Below, piece by piece: positions 34,653-40,205 of a DNA stretch of 64,000 nucleotides. Under the pieces are notes generated by a model that did no database searches, had not been told where the DNA came from, and worked only from the letters and a program-made list of their open reading frames with translations. A program made the translations under genes and the position numbers. Numbering within the stretch: the stretch's first letter is position 1; every line of letters begins with the position of its first letter. The DNA is from JAIXRY01 sp031972855 (GTDB taxonomy: Bacteria; Patescibacteriota; Minisyncoccia; Phycocordibacterales; UBA9973). The DNA lies in assembly GCA_031972855.1 (NCBI GenBank), contig DALYDY010000004.1, positions 10,243 to 74,242 on the forward strand. The letters run 5' to 3'.

Positions 34653-34823
34653 CAAAGTAAATAAACCTTCTGGGTTTATTTACTTTGTGCCCAGAGTGTC
34701 GCAAGTATTTTATGAAATAAAATACGAGAAAGGGTCGAAGCCTTATTGAGATTTTTTATGAGTTATACGAAATAAAAAATCCAATTAGGGTACTGGTCCT
34801 GTAAGGACCGACCCCCACTCTGG
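34642..34823 (+). repeat. tRNA-Leu(TAA) tail with inverted and direct copies of the tRNA 3' end
   Basis: 26-base exact inverted repeat 34642-34667 / 34673-34698, which reaches into the acceptor strand. Then an inserted hairpin (34699-34731; GTATTTTAT / ATAAAATAC) and the reverse complement of the T-loop side (GGGTCGAA, 34732-34739). A second long hairpin (about 34750-34781) is followed by GTACTGGTCCTGTAAGGACC and a direct copy of CGACCCCCACTCTGG ending at 34823. Confidence 0.85.
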
Positions 34824-34838
34824 ATTTATATTTATAAT

Positions 34839-34885
34839 CCCTCATAACTCAGCTGTAGTGGTTTCAACAAAAGAATTGTGAGGTA
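34839..34885 (+). repeat. Truncated copy of the tRNA-Lys 5' half
   Basis: CCCTCATAACTCAGCTG repeats the 5' end of tRNA-Lys (34914 onward); after it the sequence diverges and ends with TGTGAGG, able to pair with the acceptor-like start. It lacks anticodon and T-arms, so it is not a functional tRNA. Confidence 0.6.
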
Positions 34886-34913
34886 AAAGTAAGTTTTAAA
34901 ATATAATACAGAC

Positions 34914-34986
34914 CCCCTCATAACTCAGCTGGTAGAGTAGCTCCCTCTTAAGGAGAATGTCGTAGGTTCGATCCCTACTGAGGGGA
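34914..34986 (+). tRNA. tRNA-Lys (anticodon CTT)
   Basis: Acceptor CCCCTCA / TGAGGGG, D-arm ACTCAGCTGGTAGAGT, anticodon loop CTCTTAA, T-arm GTAGG TTCGATC CCTAC, discriminator A followed by CAA. The first anticodon-stem pair is a mismatch (G-A), otherwise standard. Confidence 0.92.
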
Positions 34987-35193
34987 CAAAATTAAAAGAC
35001 AGAACATTGTTCTGTCTTTTAATTTTGTCCCCTCAGAACAAGCAAATTGCTTTGCTTGTGTTAGGAATCGAAAGGAGTTTCATTATCGAGTTTACGAGAT
35101 TGAAACTCACCCGCGACCGTAGGGCGAGATCCCTACTGAGGCTCATATAAAAATTGTGCGTTTCGAACAACGTGAGAGGCGATCCCTACTAAG
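34978..35193 (+). repeat. tRNA-Lys tail with inverted and two direct partial copies
   Basis: A long exact inverted repeat around 35006-35010 extends into the acceptor (CTGAGGGG ... CCCCTCAG, 35029-35036). An inserted hairpin (35037-35061, ACAAGCAAATTGC...) and the reverse T-arm half TAGGAATCGAA (35062-35072, one change) follow. Then a GAGTTTCA / TGAAACTC hairpin and direct copies GATCCCTACTGAGG (35128-35141) and GCGATCCCTACTAAG (35179-35193). Confidence 0.85.
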
Positions 35194-35195
35194 TC

Positions 35196-35732
35196 TTATA
35201 TTAGTAAGAATTTTAAAACAACATAATTAAAACTTAAATTTACTAACAAATGTGAAATCGTAAGTAGATAAATATTTCTAAATTTTAGAAAATGCCAACC
35301 CCAAAAATAACCTCCAAAAAAAGTAAGTCCGGCAAAAGCAATTCCTACACTAGACCAGGTATAAGGAGCAATCAAATGTAATATTACAAAAATGACAACA
35401 CTAATCCATAATGCTTTTTGTTTACCAAATTTTTCTAGCCAACTAACCAATAATCCTCTAAATATTATTTCCTGTAAAAGCACTATTACTAATAGTGGTA
35501 GAAATGGATCCCTATCCACCATCCAATCAGGAAGATTTATAAATTTATAAAAAAGAGTTAATTGTATTAAAGTAAAAACACTAATATTAAATAACAAAAC
35601 TTGCCACCAACCATTAAAAAATGATTTAGGTTTTAATCCTAATTTTTCCCAAGCAATATTTTTTATTAAAAGAACTAGTGTCAGTAATACTATACTGGTT
35701 CCAAATATAAATATATTTTCTGTGTAAGTCAT
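35196..35732 (-). CDS. CPBP family intramembrane metalloprotease
   Basis: 178 aa with about five helices. Motif 1 is LQEIIFRGLLVSWLEK, followed by VILHLIAPY and ISHLLVNLSF with the second and third conserved His/Asn. As in the protein at 4259-4855, the residue before the first Glu is Gln. Lies between two tRNA genes on the opposite strand; its 3' end touches the tRNA-Lys tail. Confidence 0.83.
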   Translation of the reverse strand: MTYTENIFIFGTSIVLLTLVLLIKNIAWEKLGLKPKSFFNGWWQVLLFNISVFTLIQLTLFYKFINLPDWMVDRDPFLPLLVIVLLQEIIFRGLLVSWLEKFGKQKALWISVVIFVILHLIAPYTWSSVGIAFAGLTFFGGYFWGWHFLKFRNIYLLTISHLLVNLSFNYVVLKFLLI

Positions 35733-35840
35733 ATTTTTAATTATACATTATACATAAAAAACAACCAATATTTCTTCTCTTTGAAAAATTTAAAACTTAT
35801 GGTAATATTTCTATACAAAATCATTATTGATATTGTATAT

Positions 35841-35922
35841 GCTCGGGTGGCGTAATTGGTAGCCGCGCCTGTCTTAGGAACAGGTGGAGTGATCCATGGA
35901 GGTTCAAGTCCTCTCCCGAGCA
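35841..35922 (+). tRNA. tRNA-Leu (anticodon TAG)
   Basis: Class II tRNA; acceptor GCTCGGG / CCCGAGC, anticodon stem CCTGT/ACAGG with loop CTTAGGA, long variable arm (GGAGTGATCCAT), T-arm GAGG TTCAAGT CCTC, discriminator A followed by CAA. Confidence 0.95.
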
Positions 35923-36089
35923 CAAAAAAGTCCCTAATAGGGACTTTTTGCTTGGGAAGCAAGTAAACTGCTTTACTTGCGTGAGGACTTGAAAGCCGGA
36001 GCTATGATTTTTCAGCAGAAAAATAAGCGAGGCGGGGTCGAACAAAAATTTCTGCAGAAATTTTTGTTCGACCAAGTCTCCCGAGCACA
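35914..36089 (+). repeat. tRNA-Leu(TAG) tail with inverted and direct copies
   Basis: Terminator hairpin AAAAAAGTCCC / GGGACTTTTT, then TGCTTGGGAA (reverse acceptor, one change), an inserted hairpin at 35958-35983 identical over 26 bases to the one in the tRNA-Cys tail, and the exact reverse T-arm half GAGGACTTGAA (35983-35993). A 38-base perfect palindrome (36036-36073) leads to a direct copy AAGTCTCCCGAGCACA (36074-36089). Confidence 0.85.
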
Positions 36090-36111
36090 CAATAAAAAGC
36101 CTCAAAAATGA

Positions 36112-36209
36112 GGTTTACATTATTTATAAACCTCGCGTAGATATGACTGATATCGAGCGGAGCAGAAAATTAAGCATAATTTTACGCGTGTTTAGAAATA
36201 ATGTGAACC
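36112..36209 (+). repeat. Branched palindromic element upstream of the SPFH unit
   Basis: Outer arms 36112-36130 and 36191-36209 pair over 19 bases with one mismatch and one G-T; inside are CGCGTA / TACGCG (36134-36139, 36183-36188) and two hairpins, GATATGACTGATATC and AAAATTA/TAATTTT. Predicts a cruciform DNA or multi-branched RNA. It ends ten bases before the SPFH promoter. Confidence 0.65.
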
Positions 36210-36218
36210 GAATGTCTA

Positions 36219-36247
36219 TTGACTTTTTTATATAAAAAGTGTATAAT
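36219..36247 (+). promoter_or_regulatory. Promoter of the SPFH unit
   Basis: -35 TTGACT (36219-36224), 17-base spacer, -10 TATAAT (36242-36247); predicted start about 16 bases before the ATG at 36270. Confidence 0.75.
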
Positions 36248-36269
36248 ATATACAAAATTAATTGACAAA

Positions 36270-37388
36270 ATGGAAATAATAAACACAATCATTTGGGCAG
36301 TAATTATCACTGGGTTGATAATTGGAACGCCACTCTTCTACTTCTACTACTTTCCCCTATTAAAAGAATACCTTTCAAGAGAAGATTTTAGTAAAGGTAT
36401 AGAAAGCAGATTTTTTACTACAGTTCCAGCTGGAGCTGTAATCGTTATTAAAAAAGGAGATACACCAGTAAAATATATTGGTAATATTTCCGGTAAAGAT
36501 GTAAATCCTGACACAGGAGAAATTTTTCAAAAAAATGATCCTAATAAGCCGGTTTTTACTCCGGCTTCAAACAAAGGCTTTGTATGGATGAATCTATATC
36601 CAATGTATCGTAAACACACATACAACCACAGTTGGGTGAAGTATGCTATTAAAGATAAGACAACAATGAAGTATGAATTTATTTCTCGCGATGAATCTGT
36701 ATCTCAAATCAAAGCACTTTATCCTTATGCGGTAAGAGTCAGTGAGTGTGAGACGAGTAATGGTATTGCTATTGATATGGATTTGGTTATTGGAGTGGAA
36801 CTCACTCATGCTGGAGTAGCATTGTTTGGATCAAGTAATTATCTTGCTCTTCTAACTGGAAGAGTCTCGGACGTGGTTCGTGAATACGTGGGAAGAAGAT
36901 CATTAGATGATGTAACAAAAGAAACAAAAGCTGAAACAAAAAACGAAGTAGCATTAGATGATCTTATTGGTGGAATTTTATCTATCAACGAAGATCATTC
37001 AAGCGAAGGAGGAAATCCAAGTATTACAAGTACAACAGGTGTAAGAATCAATTCGGTAAACTTTATTGGCTATCAACTTGCCCCAAGCTTTGAAGCAGTT
37101 AAAAAGGCTCGTATTGATCTTGATGCAGCAAAAGTTCAAACAGACATTGCTGAAGAAGGTTTAAAGAAAGCCAAGAAAGATGCGGACGGTGAAGCTTATC
37201 ATGAAGAAACAGTTGGTAAAGCTAAAAACAAACCTAAAATTGAATTGGCCAACGCAATGAAAGAAAATCCTCACGCCAAAACAATTCTGATCGCTAACGC
37301 CCTTGAGAACACAAAAATCAAAACATTAGTATTAGGTGATAAAAGTACAAACATTCTTTTAGATGGAAAGGATGACAACAATGCTTAG
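36270..37388 (+). CDS. SPFH/band 7-like membrane protein
   Basis: 372 aa from MEIINTIIWAVIITGL; the upstream in-frame ATG overlaps the promoter and is rejected. One N-terminal helix, an SPFH-like beta-rich domain (residues about 35-230, TVPAGAVIVIKKGDTPVKYIG, VSDVVREYVGRRSLDDV), then an alanine/lysine-rich coiled coil (AVKKARIDLDAAKVQTDIAEEGLKKAKKDADGEAYHEET). This is the layout of flotillin/stomatin proteins that form membrane-bound cages. Overlaps the next gene, which is its likely partner. Family is inferred from layout, moderately sure. Confidence 0.65.
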   Translation: MEIINTIIWAVIITGLIIGTPLFYFYYFPLLKEYLSREDFSKGIESRFFTTVPAGAVIVIKKGDTPVKYIGNISGKDVNPDTGEIFQKNDPNKPVFTPASNKGFVWMNLYPMYRKHTYNHSWVKYAIKDKTTMKYEFISRDESVSQIKALYPYAVRVSECETSNGIAIDMDLVIGVELTHAGVALFGSSNYLALLTGRVSDVVREYVGRRSLDDVTKETKAETKNEVALDDLIGGILSINEDHSSEGGNPSITSTTGVRINSVNFIGYQLAPSFEAVKKARIDLDAAKVQTDIAEEGLKKAKKDADGEAYHEETVGKAKNKPKIELANAMKENPHAKTILIANALENTKIKTLVLGDKSTNILLDGKDDNNA

Positions 37389-37944
37389 TATTGCAATTAT
37401 TCTTTTTTTGATACTTTGGGGAATAATTTTTTGGATTAATAAAATAATCAAAAAACCAACAATCCAAACAGTGCAAGGTGGTGGTAATCAAAACACTACC
37501 AACACAACGGCAGGGACAGGAACAACAAACCCTGCACCCGCCCCAAGACCAGCACGTACACCAACAAATAAATTTTCTTTATGGAATATAATTGTTAGTT
37601 TATTGATTATTGTTTTGCTTGTTGGGTTTATTGTGAGAATGAATACTTCTTATTCCCAAAAGATTACACTCAAAAAAGGGCAAGATTACACTTTCGATGT
37701 TTACAACGAAAGAGTAGTAATCAATCCCCAAGTTCATTGTGTTCACGTCATTTATCCAGACCATGCAGAATACACATTCTGTCCAAGTATTCCGGTTAAT
37801 GCTGGAGAGCACGGTGTTGGTTTGTATCGTTTACAAGCAACAACTGATTCACAAATAGTAATAATATCTAAAGAACCTTTGACTTTTACTAATAAATTAG
37901 GTTTTTGGATAAGACCAACGAATTGGAATCTTTTGTTCGATTAG
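37381..37944 (+). CDS. Bitopic membrane protein partner of the SPFH-like protein
   Basis: 187 aa from MLSIAIILFLILWGI, preceded by GGAAAGGA at eight bases; earlier ATGs in frame are less well placed. Helix 1 at the N-terminus, a Thr/Pro/Ala-rich linker (NTTAGTGTTNPAPAPRPART), helix 2 (IIVSLLIIVLLVGFIV) and a beta-rich external domain with a CVHVIYPDHAEYTFC pair of cysteines. Overlaps the SPFH-like gene by eight bases, so translation is coupled. Function unknown. Confidence 0.65.
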   Translation: MLSIAIILFLILWGIIFWINKIIKKPTIQTVQGGGNQNTTNTTAGTGTTNPAPAPRPARTPTNKFSLWNIIVSLLIIVLLVGFIVRMNTSYSQKITLKKGQDYTFDVYNERVVINPQVHCVHVIYPDHAEYTFCPSIPVNAGEHGVGLYRLQATTDSQIVIISKEPLTFTNKLGFWIRPTNWNLLFD

Positions 37945-37968
37945 CTCTTTAGTTGCACCACTTGCAAC

Positions 37969-37998
37969 AAAAAGCCCCACCTTATGGCGGGGCTTTTT
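37969..37998 (+). terminator. Terminator after the SPFH unit
   Basis: AAAAAGCCCC / GGGGCTTTTT hairpin followed by a T-rich stretch. Confidence 0.85.
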
Positions 37999-38004
37999 TA
38001 TTTA

Positions 38005-38075
38005 TTTTTATTTTGTCGAGCGAGGAATAAGTAAAAAATATTTTTACATTATTCGAGTCGAAGACAAAACATAAA
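38005..38075. repeat. AT-rich palindromic element downstream of the SPFH unit
   Basis: Outer arms TTTTGTC / GACAAAA (with weaker extension), inner imperfect inverted repeat 38025-38054 (GAATAA...TTATTC). Contains TCGAGCGAG, close to the TCGAGCGGAG inside the element at 36112-36209. Confidence 0.5.
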
Positions 38076-38100
38076 TTTAAATATTCTAATCTTTAAATTT

Positions 38101-38421
38101 CTATTTCCCTATACTTTTCAAATCTACAGTATGTTCTGGTGCTTTAAAGTCAAAAGTATTTACAATAAGACGTATAATGCCGTATACACTCATCATAATT
38201 ACAAGACCTATCAAACCCCACATCATATGCTGACCTCCTGTTGCTCTTGCGTCACTCTTTTCACCGTCTTTTAGGTACATAAAGACACCCCAAAGAAAAT
38301 AAATCAAAGCTGCAACAAATAGAAGAAAAACTAGCGGATTAATAACCTTGTCGAGAAGTCTATTAATCAAAGTTTCAGCAACTCCTGCGTGAACTATTTG
38401 TGTAAAAGGAATTAACCACAT
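38101..38421 (-). CDS. Small pilin-like (T4SS_pilin/VirB2-type) membrane protein A
   Basis: 106 aa. Hydrophobic N-terminus, then two helices around a short charged loop: LVFLLFVAALIYFLWGVFMY, loop KDGEKSDARATGG, and MMWGLIGLVIMMSVYGIIRL. This two-helix pattern (FLWG ... R ... GxxGLxxMxSxxG) is shared with the next two genes and typifies the CPR proteins annotated as type IV secretion pilins. It could form the appendage subunit. Last gene of the cluster, eight bases after the next one. Confidence 0.7.
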   Translation of the reverse strand: MWLIPFTQIVHAGVAETLINRLLDKVINPLVFLLFVAALIYFLWGVFMYLKDGEKSDARATGGQHMMWGLIGLVIMMSVYGIIRLIVNTFDFKAPEHTVDLKSIGK

Positions 38422-38429
38422 GTATTATT

Positions 38430-38825
38430 TTAATAACAACCAGTACTAGATATTCCATTAACTGGATTAACAACTGTTCTAGGACTTGTTCCTGGAGGAC
38501 AAGTGATTGCACCGGTTCCACCTTGACCAGCTTGTGTTGTTTGACGAAGAATACCTACAATTCCCCATATAGAAGTCATTATAAAAAGACCAATAATTCC
38601 ATATATCATTTGTGTACGAGCGTCACCCTTTTTTGCTGGGTCTGCTCTCATAAAAGTAATCACTGTCCAGAGGAAGTAAACAAAAGCTCCAATCATAATA
38701 ACATTAATAAGTCCACCAAGAGCACCTTTACCTGCATTAAATACATTATTAATGTAATCAAAATTTTGTGCAAAAGCTAGAGCTGGAAGCGCAAGCATAC
38801 TTGCAAGAGGAATAAATTTTTTCAT
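38430..38825 (-). CDS. Small pilin-like membrane protein B
   Basis: 131 aa: signal peptide (MKKFIPLASMLALPALAFAQ), two helices with the FLWTVITFM / GIIGLFIMTSIWGIVGIL pattern around the loop RADPAKKGDARTQ, and an extracellular C-terminal tail with two Cys (CPPGTSPRT...GCY). The family is as for the neighbours. A TATAAT hexamer lies between this gene and the upstream one. Confidence 0.72.
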   Translation of the reverse strand: MKKFIPLASMLALPALAFAQNFDYINNVFNAGKGALGGLINVIMIGAFVYFLWTVITFMRADPAKKGDARTQMIYGIIGLFIMTSIWGIVGILRQTTQAGQGGTGAITCPPGTSPRTVVNPVNGISSTGCY

Positions 38826-38918
38826 AATAAAAAATTATTAATAAATAATAAAAACTAATAGTACATAGACACGACAGCGCCTACTTTATATATTATACAA
38901 AATATATATGTAATAGTG

Positions 38919-39725
38919 CTAGTTTGATTTTGGGGATTCTACTTTTGGTATATAAGTCCCATCAACACCGAGAGTGGTTGTAGCAATTTTTACAATACCC
39001 CAAACAGAAGTCATTACAAAAAGCGAGACAATTCCATACCACATAAAATTAAGACCTTCTTGACGCTTTGTTGTATTGTCGCCATTTTTCATGAATTTAA
39101 ATATACCCCAAAGAAATACTAAGAAAGCAAGAATAAATATTATAGGAATAACCATTCCAGCCAAAACACATTTCACCAAAAGAAAAATATCATTAATGGT
39201 TGATATTCCAGAAGGACAACCGTTTGATGATGCACTACCATAAGAAATATTCTGCACTTGAGGACCTGTTGTAATAAAAGCTCCACCACCTCCAGCAGTT
39301 GGGCCAGTAGATATTGCAGGACCACCTCCTCCTGCTGTTGGGCCAGTGTTTACTACTCCACCAAAACCACCTACTCCTCCTCCACCTCCAAGAGCGCCAA
39401 GGGCGTTCATAATAGCAGAACAAGCTGAAGGGAGTTTTTGACAAACTTCTGGATAAAGTTGAATGAGTATATACAAAGATTGAGAGCTAATCTGTCCTGT
39501 CGTACGACATGTTTGTCTAACTTTTTCACGTTGAGCAACTTGTTCTGGTGTATCAGTAGATACTGGTACACCTCCACAAATATACGGAAAAGCCATAGTA
39601 ATAGCAGTAAACGCTGCTGTCAAAGCAATGTTTGTTTCTTGTTCAGTCAGCGCTTCAGCTTTTTGTGGAATGGCTGGAAGTATAAATGAAAGTATTAATA
39701 GTGAGGAAATAATTATTTTTTTCAT
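38919..39725 (-). CDS. Pilin-like membrane protein C with a glycine-rich exported region
   Basis: 268 aa. Signal peptide (MKKIIISSLLILSFILPAIP), an exported domain with several Cys (YICGGVPV, CRTTGQ, VCQKLPSAC), a glycine-rich stretch holding two TGPTAGGGG repeats (about 117-150), then the same two-helix domain as proteins A and B (FLWGIFKFM ... GIVSLFVMTSVWGIVKI). Could be a specialised tip or anchoring subunit. Function inferred from domain sharing. Confidence 0.7.
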   Translation of the reverse strand: MKKIIISSLLILSFILPAIPQKAEALTEQETNIALTAAFTAITMAFPYICGGVPVSTDTPEQVAQREKVRQTCRTTGQISSQSLYILIQLYPEVCQKLPSACSAIMNALGALGGGGGVGGFGGVVNTGPTAGGGGPAISTGPTAGGGGAFITTGPQVQNISYGSASSNGCPSGISTINDIFLLVKCVLAGMVIPIIFILAFLVFLWGIFKFMKNGDNTTKRQEGLNFMWYGIVSLFVMTSVWGIVKIATTTLGVDGTYIPKVESPKSN

Positions 39726-39732
39726 AATTTTA

Positions 39733-40191
39733 TTAATTAAATATATCTTTTATTGTTGCAATAACAACTTTTGCAATTGTATATGCTCCTAAAAATAGTA
39801 CTGTACCTATAACAACATTAAGAAGATTTTGACGAGCTTTTTTTAATTTTGTACTATCCCCACGAGCCTCAATAAAAAGAAATCCAGCCCACAACAAGAA
39901 ACAAACTATTATGGGAACACCTATTAGGTATACCAATTTTAAAAGTCTTTCAATCAACTCTTGTAGATTGGTGGCTTTGATAGGATTATCAATCTTAAAT
40001 GAAAGTTTAAAAGATTTTCCTGATTCTGTAGATGAATTTGATGTTCCTGTAGATGTTCCGCCTCCAGATGTAGATGTACCAGTAGAAGTTCCTTGAGCAT
40101 AAGCTGTATTTTGATTATTTGAAATTGAATTAGAAAATCCTCCAAATAAAATTATTCCCAAAATTCCGCTAGTAAGCAATATTTTTTTCAT
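39733..40191 (-). CDS. Pilin-like membrane protein D
   Basis: 152 aa from MKKILLTSGILG. Signal peptide ending AYAQ, a Ser/Thr/Gly-rich exported linker (GTSTGTSTSGGGTSTG), and two helices with VYLIGVPIIVCFLLWAGFLF and RQNLLNVVIGTVLFLGAYTI. The second helix (LLxVVIG) is closer to that of the large protein upstream than to A-C, so the cluster has two sub-families. Confidence 0.68.
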   Translation of the reverse strand: MKKILLTSGILGIILFGGFSNSISNNQNTAYAQGTSTGTSTSGGGTSTGTSNSSTESGKSFKLSFKIDNPIKATNLQELIERLLKLVYLIGVPIIVCFLLWAGFLFIEARGDSTKLKKARQNLLNVVIGTVLFLGAYTIAKVVIATIKDIFN

Positions 40192-40205
40192 ATAAATATT
40201 ATACA

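Noticed and set aside
34300..36100. CRISPR array (repeated hairpin-forming units)
   Set aside because: Repeats are not evenly spaced, each unit matches its own tRNA, and no cas gene is present.
35741..36105. Two open frames on the minus strand across tRNA-Leu(TAG)
   Set aside because: They include antisense tRNA sequence (GRGLEPPWITPPV, GEDLNLHGSLHLF) and palindromic tail DNA; they are artefacts.
34261..38100. Integrated mobile element or prophage behind the tRNA cluster
   Set aside because: Partial tRNA copies suggest att-like sites, but there is no integrase, transposase or phage gene, and copies are inverted as well as direct.
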